Positions 39,079 through 47,841 of a stretch of 64,000 nt of DNA are shown in pieces. Under the pieces are notes generated by a model. The model was not told where the DNA came from and did no database searches. It saw nothing but the letters and a program-made list of their open reading frames with translations. Numbering within the stretch: the first letter of the stretch is position 1; the number at the start of each line of letters is the position of its first letter. The stretch lies in the NCBI GenBank assembly GCA_900079685.1, contig LT599018.1:1696970-1760969 (forward strand), given 5' to 3'. Origin of the DNA: an uncultured delta proteobacterium (GTDB lineage: Bacteria; Desulfobacterota; Desulfovibrionia; Desulfovibrionales; Desulfovibrionaceae). The position numbers were made by a program, and so were the translations under genes.

Positions 39079-39109
39079 AACCGGCGCGGCCTTTTCAGCC
39101 GCGCCGGTT
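39079..39109. terminator. Bidirectional hairpin between tag and ribB
   Basis: AACCGGCGCGGC-CTTTTCA-GCCGCGCCGGTT, a perfect 12-bp stem between two convergent genes. Confidence 0.75.
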
Positions 39110-39115
39110 GCTGTT

Positions 39116-39769
39116 TCAGTCGGCGGCAGCAGCCGTGTCCTCCCTGTATGCCGCGATATCCGCCACGGACAGGACCGGTAGGGTTTCCCGAGCCGCGAAG
39201 TCCATGATCTCGGGCAACCGGCTCATGGTGCCGTCGTCATTGGTCAATTCGCACAGGACGCCCGCCGGCGGCAACCCGGCGAGGCGCATCATGTCCACGG
39301 TGGCCTCGGTATGCCCCCGGCGTTCCAGAACGCCCCCGGACCGCGCGATGAGCGGGAACACGTGCCCGGGCCGGTGCAGATCGCCCGGCACGGCGTCTTC
39401 CGCAACAGCCGCCTTGACGGTGGCGACCCGGTCCGCGGCGGAAACCCCGGTGCTGACGCCCCGCGCCGCCTCGATGGTGACGGTGAAGGCCGTCCCGTAG
39501 GCGCTGGTATTATGGGAAACCATGGGGGAGAGGTCCAGGGACCGCGCCTTTTCCGGCGTCAGGCACAGGCAGACGATGCCGCTGCAATGGCGGATCAGCA
39601 TGGCCATCTGTTTTTCGGTGAGCGTGGCGGCGGAGAATATGACGTCGCCCTCGTTTTCCCGGTCGCCGTCATCCACGATGATGACGCCGCTGCCGCGTTG
39701 CAGGCTTGCCAGCCCCTTCTGAACCCGTTCGCGGGGCGTTGCCCCATAAAACAAAAGATCCCGGCTCAT
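39116..39769 (-). CDS. ribB: 3,4-dihydroxy-2-butanone 4-phosphate synthase
   Basis: 217 residues, the monofunctional RibB length (no GTP cyclohydrolase II domain). The catalytic acidic loop is [27 protein letters not shown] and [13 protein letters not shown] are typical. It makes the four-carbon unit of riboflavin from ribulose 5-phosphate. AAGGAGG sits at 39774-39780, and the FMN riboswitch upstream controls it. Confidence 0.96.
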   Translation of the reverse strand: MSRDLLFYGATPRERVQKGLASLQRGSGVIIVDDGDRENEGDVIFSAATLTEKQMAMLIRHCSGIVCLCLTPEKARSLDLSPMVSHNTSAYGTAFTVTIEAARGVSTGVSAADRVATVKAAVAEDAVPGDLHRPGHVFPLIARSGGVLERRGHTEATVDMMRLAGLPPAGVLCELTNDDGTMSRLPEIMDFAARETLPVLSVADIAAYREDTAAAAD

Positions 39770-39809
39770 ACAACCTCCTTAAGGGTAAGCCAGAATCAGG
39801 GCGTAAGCG

Positions 39810-39837
39810 GCTCGCGGCGCATGGCGCGACCGCGAGC
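39810..39837 (-). promoter_or_regulatory. Expression-platform hairpin of the ribB leader
   Basis: On the minus strand GCTCGCGG and CCGCGAGC form a GC stem between the FMN aptamer and the ribB ribosome-binding site. It lacks a T-run, so the switch may act on translation or use an alternative pairing. Confidence 0.5.
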
Positions 39838-39867
39838 GGAAAGGAAGGTCTTTCCGAAGATGCCGTA

Positions 39868-40003
39868 TCTCTTCCATCCGGACTGTTACCGTCGGTTCCG
39901 GAATCGCACCGGATCTGCTGACCCTTCCGCCGTCGGAAGGCGCTCGCGGACTTCTCCCTCGGGAGTCACCGCCGGTGGGGACTTTCACCCCGCCCTGAGA
40001 TGC
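39868..40003 (-). ncRNA. FMN riboswitch (RFN element)
   Basis: The minus strand carries the conserved RFN blocks in order: AGGGCGGGGTGAAAGTCCCC, ACCGGCGGTGACTCC, AGTCCGCGAGCG, a variable stem CCTTCCGACGGCGGAAGG, GGTGCGATTCCGGAACCGAC, GGTAACAGTCCGGATGGAAG. It binds FMN and lowers ribB expression when flavin is plentiful. Confidence 0.96.
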
Positions 40004-40248
40004 GCTTACTTTGCTCCAACGCGCCGCCCCTGTCAACGCTGCCCGGGCTGAGCCGCCACCGCGCGGAGCGCAAGGCAAAATATTCCGTGCCGGGACGCGC
40101 AAAAACAATTTTCCCCGCGCGGGAAAAAATATTTTCCCTGCCGTTGGCTGTTTTCCCGCCCCATACCTCCGAACGGCCCGCACGATGGCGCGGATATTGC
40201 TTCTTCCCTTAAAAAAGGACTGCAACGGCAACTTTTTCCGAGGTTCCC

Positions 40249-40809
40249 ATGAGCATAACAGCCATCCAGCAAAGCGACAGTTTGTACGGCATTTTCGGCA
40301 CGAGCGGCCGCTCGAAGGCCGATGCCGTCACGCCCGTTTCCCCCAGTTCCGGGAGGGATACGGTCACCTTTTCCGAGGAAGCCCTGGCCCTGATCGAAAA
40401 AATGCGTAAAGCCAAGGCCGAGGAAGAGGAAGCGGCGGAAGACGCCCTGCAGAAAAGCCTCGCCCAGGCAGGGGAACAGGCGCAAACGCAAAAGACCTCC
40501 CTGAAGCAGGCGGGCACGAGCCTGTTCGCCATGATGCTGGAAAGCCTGTTCCTGGCGGACCTCGAGGAAAACAGCCAGGCCGCCGCGCAGTCCGCGGAGG
40601 ACGGCATGCCGCGCAAGCAGGCGAACCCGCTGGAAAGTTCCGCGAAATCCACGGAAATCAAGACTCTCATGAAGGACGTGGCGAGCGGCAAGGCGGATAT
40701 TTCCGATATCCCCAAGGCCATGGCATCCGGCGGCGGCGCCGGGAAGCAATCCACCTCCCCGGTCACGAAGCAGGCGGCGGAGAAAACCGCCGCCGACGCA
40801 ACCGCGTAA
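40249..40809 (+). CDS. Hypothetical protein, Ala/Glu/Lys-rich
   Basis: 186 residues, not recognised. It begins MSITAIQQSDSLYGIFGTSG. There is a charged predicted coiled coil at about 42-85 (KMRKAKAEEEEAAEDALQKS), and the C-terminal third is low complexity. No signal peptide or membrane segment. Stands alone, with GAGG before the ATG and its own terminator at 40823. Composition and the N-terminus are reminiscent of small flagellar or cell-surface accessory proteins, but no function is assigned. Confidence 0.7.
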   Translation: MSITAIQQSDSLYGIFGTSGRSKADAVTPVSPSSGRDTVTFSEEALALIEKMRKAKAEEEEAAEDALQKSLAQAGEQAQTQKTSLKQAGTSLFAMMLESLFLADLEENSQAAAQSAEDGMPRKQANPLESSAKSTEIKTLMKDVASGKADISDIPKAMASGGGAGKQSTSPVTKQAAEKTAADATA

Positions 40810-40822
40810 GACTGAACGCAAC

Positions 40823-40862
40823 AGGCCCCGGACAGACTGCTCTGCCCGGGGCCTTTCTTTTT
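40823..40862 (+). terminator. Intrinsic terminator after the hypothetical gene
   Basis: AGGCCCCGG / CCGGGGCCT stem, 14-base loop, then TTTCTTTTT. Confidence 0.85.
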
Positions 40863-40878
40863 CAAGCAAAGTGAGCCG

Positions 40879-41295
40879 CTATCCCTTCTGGGAAACCTTC
40901 GCCATGAACCGCTCCAGCCCGATAATGGCGCGGCCGTGCGTTCCTTTGGCGATCTCCTCCACGGCGTCGCGGCAGATGAAGGAAAATTCCAGCATCCGGC
41001 CGTTGACGGCGGTCAATTCCACCTCGGCGGTCACGCGCATGCCTACCGGGGTCGCGGCCGTGTGCCGCATGTCAATGGCCGTGCCCACCGTGCGTTCGCC
41101 CGGTTCGAGGTACGGCTTCACGGCCTCAAGGCAGGTCCATTCCACAAAGCCCAGCAGATAGGCCGTGGCGAAAACCGTGGGCATGTCCGCCAGGCCCGTG
41201 TAGGCGGAAGAAATCTCGGGGACGGTCAGTTCCTTGGTGACAACGACGGACTCGGTGTGTTTGAGTCCGGGACGCAGATCTTCTTTTCCGGGCAT
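40879..41295 (-). CDS. Hotdog-fold thioesterase family protein (FlK-like)
   Basis: 138 residues resembling fluoroacetyl-CoA thioesterase FlK and related hotdog proteins: GLKHTESVVVTKE at the N-terminus, PTVFATAYLLGFVEWTC and GTAIDMRHTAATPVGMRV. In FlK-like enzymes Thr, Glu and His act in thioester cleavage; matching E (FVEWTC) and H (MRHTAA) are visible. Start at 41295 has GGAG upstream. Last gene of the queD-msrB-thioesterase run; the acyl-CoA substrate is unknown. Confidence 0.85.
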   Translation of the reverse strand: MPGKEDLRPGLKHTESVVVTKELTVPEISSAYTGLADMPTVFATAYLLGFVEWTCLEAVKPYLEPGERTVGTAIDMRHTAATPVGMRVTAEVELTAVNGRMLEFSFICRDAVEEIAKGTHGRAIIGLERFMAKVSQKG

Positions 41296-41308
41296 GGTCG
41301 CTCCTTCT

Positions 41309-41680
41309 TTATGGTTTTTCTTCCGGCACATGCACAAGCGAGATGGAATTCACGCAATGCCGGGTGTTCTTCTCCGTAAACCCCTCACCCTCGAACACGT
41401 GGCCGAGATGGCCGCCGCACGCGGCGCACACGATTTCCGTGCGCATGCCGTCCGGGTCGGGTATCCGTTTGACGGCGCCGGGAATCGCCTCGTCAAAGCT
41501 GGGCCAGCCGCAGCCGGAGTGGAACTTGTCGTCCGCCCGGTAGAGCGGCGCGCCGCACGCCCGGCAGACATAGGTTCCGGGCTCTTCGCAATTGCAGTAT
41601 TTGCCGGTGTACGGCATTTCCGTCCCTTTGCCGAGGAGCACGCGCGCTTCTTCCGGGGCCAGCGGGGGCATTTTCTTCAT
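41309..41680 (-). CDS. msrB: Peptide methionine (R)-S-oxide reductase
   Basis: 123 residues. Zinc-site cysteines lie in CRACGAPLY and IVCAACGGHLGHVF, and the catalytic cysteine is in NTRHCVNSISL; HSGCGWPSF is the substrate-site signature. It repairs R-methionine sulfoxide in proteins using thioredoxin. Its start overlaps the queD stop by four bases (ATGA). Confidence 0.96.
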   Translation of the reverse strand: MKKMPPLAPEEARVLLGKGTEMPYTGKYCNCEEPGTYVCRACGAPLYRADDKFHSGCGWPSFDEAIPGAVKRIPDPDGMRTEIVCAACGGHLGHVFEGEGFTEKNTRHCVNSISLVHVPEEKP

Positions 41681-42069
41681 TCTTGCAACTCCATATAGGT
41701 CGCGGACTGTGGCCCGCGCTCGGAAACCGTTACCGCGTGCATGCGCACGCCCCGTGCCGCGACCAGCGGGGCGAGGGCGCGGTAAATGTGGCGGGCCAGG
41801 TTCTCGGACGAGGGGTTGATCGCGTCAAAGGGCGGCGCCGCGTTCAGATCCTTGTGGTCCAAAGTCTCCAGAACGGCGGCCAAATCGCGTTTGAGATCGG
41901 AAAAATCCGCCAGCAGTTCCGTGTCCGGCGTCAGGGTATCGCCTTCCACCACGGCCTCCACGCTGAAATTGTGGCCGTGGATGGACTCGCATTTGCCTTT
42001 GTAGTGGCGCAGGGCGTGCGCTGCCGCGAACTCGGACCGCACGGCCAGACGCCAGATTGATTTGGTCAT
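41677..42069 (-). CDS. queD: 6-carboxy-5,6,7,8-tetrahydropterin synthase (QueD/PTPS family)
   Basis: 130 residues. Zinc ligands are AAHAL (His) and CESIHGHNFSVEAVVEG (two His), the catalytic Cys is in GKCESIHGH, and the C-terminal glutamate is in VTVSERGPQSATY. It makes the queuosine/7-deazaguanine precursor from dihydroneopterin triphosphate. Start at 42069 is preceded by GAGGAG. The C-terminus is joined translationally to msrB. Confidence 0.92.
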   Translation of the reverse strand: MTKSIWRLAVRSEFAAAHALRHYKGKCESIHGHNFSVEAVVEGDTLTPDTELLADFSDLKRDLAAVLETLDHKDLNAAPPFDAINPSSENLARHIYRALAPLVAARGVRMHAVTVSERGPQSATYMELQE

Positions 42070-42151
42070 GATACTCTCCTCGGCGGAATGTACTGTTCCT
42101 GCCGTGAGAGCGCAAGGGCGGCAAATGTAAAGCCGGCAGAGCCGATTCGTA

Positions 42152-43036
42152 CTACGGAAGCAATGCCAAGACGGCCCTGGCGAACGCCTCGGGCGCTTCC
42201 TGCGGGACGTTGTGCCCGATGCCGGAAAGCACCCGCTGCTCATACCCTCCCTTGAAATGCAAACCGTGCCGCTCGCCCTTGCCCGGCGTATAAATCCCGT
42301 CGCTCTCCCCTTCCAGGATGACGGCCGGGACCGTAACCGGCGGCTGGCAGGCCAGTTTTCTTTCCAGCGGTTCAAGGACGGGATCGCCGGCGGCCAGGCC
42401 GTGCCGGTGCCGGTACGAGTGGATCACCACCTCGACGAAATCGGGATTGTCGAACGAGGGCGCGCTCCGCGCATACGCGGCATCGTCGATCAGCCATTCC
42501 GGCGACCAGAGCCGCCACAACAGGCGGCACAATTCGCGGCGGCGCAGTTCCAGCCCGAGCCGCCCGCGTTCACTGTGAAAATAATACTGATACCATAGGC
42601 GCTGCTCGATTTCCGGCACTACCGGCTGCCCTTCCCCGGCGATATCCTGGATTTTGTACCCGTTGGTGATAACAATCCCGCGCACACGTTCCGGCCACAG
42701 CGCCGCCGCAACGCACGCGGCGGTCCCGCCCCAGTCGAATCCGGCCAGCACGGCCGACCCGATCCGCAACGCATCCAACAGCGCCAGCACGTCAAACCCC
42801 AACGCCGCCTGTTGCCCGGACCGGGGCGTGGCCGTCGAGATAAACCGCGTGGGGCCGAACCCCCGCAGATACGGGACGATAACCCTGGCCCCATGGGCTG
42901 TAAGGTGCGGCACGACGTCATCATAACTATGGATGTCATAAGGAAATCCATGCAGCAACACGACCGGATGGCCGTTCGGGTCACCGGCCTCCCGGTACGA
43001 AACGGTGAGCGTTCCGGCGTCTATCCGCTTGAGCAT
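42152..43036 (-). CDS. Alpha/beta hydrolase, epoxide-hydrolase/dehalogenase type
   Basis: 294 residues. The oxyanion motif is LLHGFPYD. The nucleophile elbow is AGFDWGGTA with Asp instead of Ser, as in epoxide hydrolases and haloalkane dehalogenases. The late acid is in EGESDGIYTP, and the histidine is in GIGHNVPQEAPEAFA. It should hydrolyse via an aspartyl ester on a small hydrophobic substrate. Start at 43036 has AAGGAGG upstream. It stands between the queD operon and the kinase gene. Confidence 0.88.
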   Translation of the reverse strand: MLKRIDAGTLTVSYREAGDPNGHPVVLLHGFPYDIHSYDDVVPHLTAHGARVIVPYLRGFGPTRFISTATPRSGQQAALGFDVLALLDALRIGSAVLAGFDWGGTAACVAAALWPERVRGIVITNGYKIQDIAGEGQPVVPEIEQRLWYQYYFHSERGRLGLELRRRELCRLLWRLWSPEWLIDDAAYARSAPSFDNPDFVEVVIHSYRHRHGLAAGDPVLEPLERKLACQPPVTVPAVILEGESDGIYTPGKGERHGLHFKGGYEQRVLSGIGHNVPQEAPEAFARAVLALLP

Positions 43037-43179
43037 GACCGCCTCCTTGTTCAGGATGGTTCTACTGTATTTTACCATACCGCGGTTGTCCGCGAAAACG
43101 AAAAAAAGCGTTCTCCCGGTCGATGGATCCCGTATACTACCAACCCGCCCGGCTCTTGCCATAAGCACCCGTCTGTGCC

Positions 43180-45024
43180 ATGCCTGAATGCATGGAAATT
43201 ATCGGCAGCAGCAAAGAAAAAAGCACCGTGTACATCGCGGTGCTGACCCTGGCGTTCATCGGCGTCGCCCTGGTCGCCTCCACCTGGCAGATCCTGCAAC
43301 GGCAGAAGGAAGCCAGCATGGAGCACCTGGAACTGACCGCCATAGCCGTGCTCCAGGCCGTTGACAGCTCCCTGCGGCGCGGCCCCATGATGGGCCGGGG
43401 CCGCTTTTCCACGGATACCCGCGACTTTTTCCGCGACCTGGAAACCAGCGGCGACGTCCTGTTCGTGGGCATGATGGACGAAAACGGCAGGCGCCTCGTA
43501 CTGGACGGGGAAACCCCGCCCCCCCTGGCCCTTCCCCAGGACGCCCTGGAAGCCCTGAAAAGCGGCAACCGCTGGCAGGGCGTTGCCGGGTACGGCCAGA
43601 TGAAAATCTACCTGGCCGCCCGCCGCATCCAGGGGGCCGTCCTCGCCCCCCCGCTCACCCCCGGGGACGTCCCGGGACAAGCCCCCATGCCCCGCCGCCA
43701 CCACCGGGACAACGATTCCCCCGCCGCCCAATCCGGCCCCGCCGTCTTTCTGGCCGTGGCCGTGGACATGCAGAAACATTTCGCCGTGTACGACGGTTTC
43801 AGGAAAACCGCGCTCTTCCAGACCGCCTACATTCTCGCCGCAGCCGTGTTTTTGTGGATCCTGGCCATGCGGTTCCTGTCCCGCCGCAAACTTGCGGGCA
43901 AAGCCGTTCTGCTCGAAAAATTTCAAGCGAGGCTTATCGATAACTTACCTGACGGATTGTTGATCGCCGACAGCGCGGGCAAGATCATCGCGGTCAACCC
44001 GGCCGCCGACGCCATTCTGGCGAAGAACGCGGCCCGGCCCGGCACCGGAACCACGGCGGCCGGAAACATCGTGGGCAGCAATCTGGCCGATATCGCCGGG
44101 CCGCTCAACCCGCCCGTGGACCCCGCCAGGGACAACGGCTGGCAGCAGACCTCGCTTGCGGGCATGCAGCTCGAAATCAGGGTGCTGCCCTTCCAGTCCG
44201 GCGCCGAGAATGATCCGGACGAGACGGCCCCCGCCCGCATGGTCATCGTCCGGGACCGCACGCATATCCGCACGCTGGAGAAAAACCTGGCGGAAGCGGA
44301 AAAGCTCGCGGCCATCGGCTCCCTGGCCGCCGGGGTGGCGCACGAGATCCGCAACCCGCTCTCGGCCCTGCGCGGGTTTGCCCAGTATTTCGCCAAGAAG
44401 CTTGCCGGTAAGCAACCGGAGGAAGAATACGCCCGGACCATGGTCCGCGAATCCGACCGGCTGAACCGGGTCATCACGGATCTCCTGTACCTGGCCCGGC
44501 CGCGCGACCTTGTGGCCGCGCCCACGGACCTGGCCGGCGTGTGCGACGAAATGACGGCCCTGCTGCATTTTGAATTGCGCGAACAGGGCCTTGCGCTGCA
44601 CTGCGATCTGGAAACCCGCACGGTCAACGCGGACCCGGACGCCCTGAAACAGGCCCTGCTGAACCTTTTGCTCAACGCCCTGGAAGCGCTGGGGAGCGGC
44701 AGCGCCGGGAAAGACCGGGCCATTTCCCTGGCCGCCCGGAAGGACAGCCGGAACGGCGTCCCCGGCGTCCGGATAACCGTTGCCGACACCGGCCCCGGCA
44801 TGACGGAAGAAGAGCGCGCGCAGGCCCGCACGCCCTTTTACACCACCAAGAAGAAAGGGACCGGGCTCGGCCTGGCGCTGGTGCAGACCATCATGCAAGG
44901 GCACGGCGGGGAGATCAGCATTGTCTCCCCCTTCCCCGCGAACGGGCCGGGCGGCTGCGCGGTGAGCCTCTTCTTCCCGGACGCCGCCCCCATGGAATCC
45001 ACCCCCGATACGAGCGGAGCATGA
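43180..45024 (+). CDS. Membrane sensor histidine kinase (ZraS/NtrB-like)
   Basis: 614 residues. Membrane segment 1 is at about 16-36 and segment 2 at about 207-228, enclosing a periplasmic sensor of about 170 residues with a His/Arg/Pro-rich stretch (MPRRHHRDNDS). A PAS domain (about 245-360), HisKA with GVAHEIRNPLSALRGF, and HATPase with NLLLNALEAL, VADTGPGMT and GTGLGLALVQ follow. It phosphorylates the sigma-54 regulator whose start overlaps its stop by four bases. The signal is unknown; the His-rich periplasmic patch might bind metal (inference). Confidence 0.93.
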   Translation: MPECMEIIGSSKEKSTVYIAVLTLAFIGVALVASTWQILQRQKEASMEHLELTAIAVLQAVDSSLRRGPMMGRGRFSTDTRDFFRDLETSGDVLFVGMMDENGRRLVLDGETPPPLALPQDALEALKSGNRWQGVAGYGQMKIYLAARRIQGAVLAPPLTPGDVPGQAPMPRRHHRDNDSPAAQSGPAVFLAVAVDMQKHFAVYDGFRKTALFQTAYILAAAVFLWILAMRFLSRRKLAGKAVLLEKFQARLIDNLPDGLLIADSAGKIIAVNPAADAILAKNAARPGTGTTAAGNIVGSNLADIAGPLNPPVDPARDNGWQQTSLAGMQLEIRVLPFQSGAENDPDETAPARMVIVRDRTHIRTLEKNLAEAEKLAAIGSLAAGVAHEIRNPLSALRGFAQYFAKKLAGKQPEEEYARTMVRESDRLNRVITDLLYLARPRDLVAAPTDLAGVCDEMTALLHFELREQGLALHCDLETRTVNADPDALKQALLNLLLNALEALGSGSAGKDRAISLAARKDSRNGVPGVRITVADTGPGMTEEERAQARTPFYTTKKKGTGLGLALVQTIMQGHGGEISIVSPFPANGPGGCAVSLFFPDAAPMESTPDTSGA

Positions 45025-46406
45025 AACACATCCTGGTTGTCGACGACGAAAAGGCCTTGCGCCTCATGGTCCGCGCCGTGCTGGAAGACGCGGGCTGGCG
45101 GGTGACCGAGGCGGCGAGCGCGGAGGAAGCACTCAGCGCCCTGGCGAAACCGGAGGGCGCGACCGTCCGGGTCATCCTGCTGGACGTCGGCATGCCCGGC
45201 ATGAGCGGGCACGACCTTCTGCCCCTTTTGCGCAAGGACCACTCCGGCATTCCCGTGGTCATGCTGACGGCCTTCGGCACCGTGGGGTCCGCCGTGGAAG
45301 CCATGAAAAACGGCGCCTTCGATTACCTGACCAAGCCCGCGGACAACGACGAGTTGGTAACCGTGGCGGAAAAAGCCCTGGAACAGGCCCGGCTCCTGCA
45401 GGAAAACACCATGCTGCGCGAGCGCGTCGCCGGAAGCGACCCCCTTGCGGCCCTGGTGGGCACCTCCTTCCCCATGCGGCGGGTGCACGAATTCATCCGC
45501 CAGGCCGGGCCGTCCGAGGCCACGGTCCTGATCCTGGGGGAATCCGGCACGGGCAAGGAGCTTATCGCGGATGCACTCCACGCCCTTTCCCCGCGCGCGC
45601 CGCACACCCTGGTCAAGATAAACTGCGCGGCCCTGCCGCCGCACCTGCTGGAAAGCGAGTTGTTCGGGTACGCCAAGGGCGCCTTTACCGGCGCGGTCAA
45701 GGACAAACCGGGCCGGTTCCAGCTGGCGGACAAGGGCACCATCTTCCTGGACGAGATCGGCGAAATGCCCGCCGAGGTGCAGGCAAAACTCCTGCGCGCC
45801 CTGCAGGAGAGGATCGTGGAGCCGCTCGGCTCTGTCAGGCCGGTTTCCGTGGACGTGCGGATCATCGCGGCCACCAACCGCGATCTGGTCCGCGCCGTGC
45901 GGGACGGCTCGTTCCGCGAGGACCTCTACTTCCGGCTCAACGTGCTGGAAATCGTGGCCCCGCCGCTGCGCGAGCGGCTGGAAGACCTGCCCGCCCTGGC
46001 GTCCGCCCTGCTGCAACGGCTGTGCAAAAAGAACCGCAAGGATATCCGGGGCATCAGCCCGGCGGCGCTGGAGGCCCTTGGCCGCTATGCCTGGCCCGGC
46101 AACGTGCGGGAGCTGGAAAACGTGCTGGAGCGCGGGGTTATCCTCAGCCGGGCGGACATTCTGACCCCCGACGCCCTGCCGGAGAAGATTCTCGGCGGAA
46201 GCGCCGCGCAGGCTGCCTCTTCTGGCGCGACGCAACCGGCCGCCAACTCCATGGGAACCGCCGTGGAAACCGCCGAACGCGACGCGCTCGTCCAGGCCCT
46301 CGCCGCCCACGGCGGGCACCGCGAGCGCACGGCGGAGGCCCTGGGCATCAGCCGCCGTACCTTGCAATACAAGCTGAAAAAGTTCGGTCTCACCCGCGAC
46401 GCATAA
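45021..46406 (+). CDS. Sigma-54-dependent response regulator (ZraR/NtrC-like)
   Basis: 461 residues. Receiver domain (about 1-120; phospho-Asp in ILLDVGMPGMSG), AAA+ domain (Walker [28 protein letters not shown]) and Fis-type helix-turn-helix at the C-terminus (RTAEALGISRRTLQYKLKKFG). It activates sigma-54 promoters when phosphorylated by the upstream kinase. ATGA overlap with the kinase gene. Targets are not visible here. Confidence 0.95.
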   Translation: MKHILVVDDEKALRLMVRAVLEDAGWRVTEAASAEEALSALAKPEGATVRVILLDVGMPGMSGHDLLPLLRKDHSGIPVVMLTAFGTVGSAVEAMKNGAFDYLTKPADNDELVTVAEKALEQARLLQENTMLRERVAGSDPLAALVGTSFPMRRVHEFIRQAGPSEATVLILGESGTGKELIADALHALSPRAPHTLVKINCAALPPHLLESELFGYAKGAFTGAVKDKPGRFQLADKGTIFLDEIGEMPAEVQAKLLRALQERIVEPLGSVRPVSVDVRIIAATNRDLVRAVRDGSFREDLYFRLNVLEIVAPPLRERLEDLPALASALLQRLCKKNRKDIRGISPAALEALGRYAWPGNVRELENVLERGVILSRADILTPDALPEKILGGSAAQAASSGATQPAANSMGTAVETAERDALVQALAAHGGHRERTAEALGISRRTLQYKLKKFGLTRDA

Positions 46407-46487
46407 GCCGCGCGACAAGGGGCGTACCGGAAGGGAAACGCCGCAAAGGCCGCACGGACGCCGCCGGACGCGGCGCGCGTCCGGCGT

Positions 46488-46898
46488 TTACAGAAAAGCC
46501 CAGCCGGTCCAGGCCTGGGCAAAGGCCAGGATGACGAGGAAGCAATTGTTCGCGCCATGCAAGAGCGGCAGCCAGAAGCGGCGTTTTTTGACCCGGTCGA
46601 GCCTGCGTCCGGAACAATAGCCGAACACGGCCAGCGCCACGAACACAAGCCCGACGGCGGCGTGAGTCTCCATCAGGAAAAACACGCCCCATTCCAGACG
46701 GGCGACCGCCAGCCCGCCCGCCGCGCCAAAGCACCAGGCCGCGAGCGCGACCGAGCCCAGCAGCACGTGGCGCTTCCAGGGGAAATTGCCCTTGCGTCCC
46801 AGGTGGAGCACGGTGAACCGCTGCCAGCCGAGAAACAGAACGTACAGGGCGAGCGCGGTGGTTGCCCCCTGCCAGAGGGGATGCATCCAATACAGCAT
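46488..46898 (-). CDS. Four-helix membrane protein (DUF4079-like)
   Basis: 136 residues with four hydrophobic segments (about 10-25, 48-68, 75-95 and 110-133). His residues at LWQ-adjacent, RHVLLG, METHAAVG and PLLHGANN positions could ligate b-haem, as in small cytochrome b-type proteins. Start at 46898 has GGAG five bases upstream. Next to a cytochrome c in the same orientation (30 bases apart), it may pass electrons between the quinone pool and that cytochrome (inference). Confidence 0.7.
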   Translation of the reverse strand: MLYWMHPLWQGATTALALYVLFLGWQRFTVLHLGRKGNFPWKRHVLLGSVALAAWCFGAAGGLAVARLEWGVFFLMETHAAVGLVFVALAVFGYCSGRRLDRVKKRRFWLPLLHGANNCFLVILAFAQAWTGWAFL

Positions 46899-46928
46899 GG
46901 TCACTCCGGGTAGCGGATACGGCGCGGC

Positions 46929-47246
46929 TTATTTCGCCGCCGGCAAAAACGTGCCGATATGCGCGGCCACGGCCTGCATTTCCGCTTCACTCATGTCCGC
47001 GGCCACCTTGTGCATGACGGCCTTGTTCGCGCCGCCGTAACTGCCGTCCGCATAGCCTTTCAGCTTGGCGACCAGGGCGTCGGGCTTCTGCCCCTTCAAG
47101 ACGTGATCCGCTTTTTTGGTCCCGTCCTCGCCGTGACAGCGCACGCAGCGGGAATACAGCTCCCCGCCGTCCGCCGCCGTGCCGGAGGACACCAGCCCCA
47201 TGAAAAAGAGACCGCAAAAAAACACAGCCCAGATATGGCGTTTCAT
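46929..47246 (-). CDS. Monohaem class I cytochrome c (c553-like)
   Basis: 105 residues with signal peptide (about 1-25, ...SSGTAADGG), haem-binding CVRCHGEDG and the distal methionine region HKVAADMSEAEM. The mature part is about 80 residues, as in Desulfovibrio cytochrome c553. It is a periplasmic electron carrier, first of a two-gene unit with the membrane protein. Upstream 47247-47589 has no gene. Confidence 0.93.
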   Translation of the reverse strand: MKRHIWAVFFCGLFFMGLVSSGTAADGGELYSRCVRCHGEDGTKKADHVLKGQKPDALVAKLKGYADGSYGGANKAVMHKVAADMSEAEMQAVAAHIGTFLPAAK

Positions 47247-47589
47247 GATGACGCTCCTTTCTGTATGGAATACGGCGTACGAACACGCTTACCATCAGTA
47301 TTGCCATAATATCGCGTTATGAGCCAGATGATTATATTCTGGACCGGTTCCCGCCCGGAGAACAACTGTCTTTTTTTACGTCACACACACTTTTTGCGCC
47401 GCACACCGGTTTTCGCGCCGCGCGGGACTCCCGGCCCGGCGGGATACCGCGCATCAAGCACTGCCGCTCCGTGCGGGGCGGGCCTGACGCGGCATCGAAG
47501 GAACCGGCCCCGCGGCGGGGGATTATGGCTTGACAAGCAACGCTCCCCCCGGTATCAAACCCTTCTGCTGTGTCGGATAACGGCCAGCT

Positions 47590-47680
47590 GGAGAGGTGGC
47601 CGAGCGGCCGAAGGCGCTCCCCTGCTAAGGGAGTATACCTCATAAGGGTATCCAGGGTTCAAATCCCTGCCTCTCCGCCA
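47590..47680 (+). tRNA. tRNA-Ser (anticodon GCT)
   Basis: 91 bases with CCA. Acceptor GGAGAGG pairs with CCTCTCC; anticodon loop CTGCTAA; long variable arm (TATACCTCATAAGGGTAT); T-arm CAGGG-TTCAAAT-CCCTG. Its 3' end is the integration site of the element to the right. Confidence 0.96.
47659..47673 (+). other. Left attachment site (attL) inside tRNA-Ser
   Basis: TCAAATCCCTGCCTC in the T-arm/acceptor region is repeated exactly at 59905-59919, 12.2 kb away. The integrase gene starts 170 bases to the right. Confidence 0.85.
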
Positions 47681-47699
47681 GATTTTAATTCAGTTGAAT

Positions 47700-47841
47700 C
47701 CCGGACAAGCCGAAAAGTGTTTCCTGGCAAGGGATTTACAGAAACGGTTTGTCCGGGTTCGACTGAAAAAAGCCATAGACAACCCACCCTTTGGGGGGTA
47801 CTTCTGGGGGTACGAAACCCCTTGCCAGGAGTGATACCCCC
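47700..47841 (+). promoter_or_regulatory. Repeat-rich int leader (arm sites / operator)
   Basis: CCCGGACAA (47700-47708) pairs with TTGTCCGGG (47749-47757). TCCTGGCAAGGG (47722-47733) pairs with CCCTTGCCAGGA (47819-47830), which contains the int ribosome-binding site. GGGGGTAC occurs at 47794 and 47806, with an inverted near-copy at 47833-47841 touching the start codon. These fit integrase arm-type sites and/or autoregulation. Confidence 0.6.
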
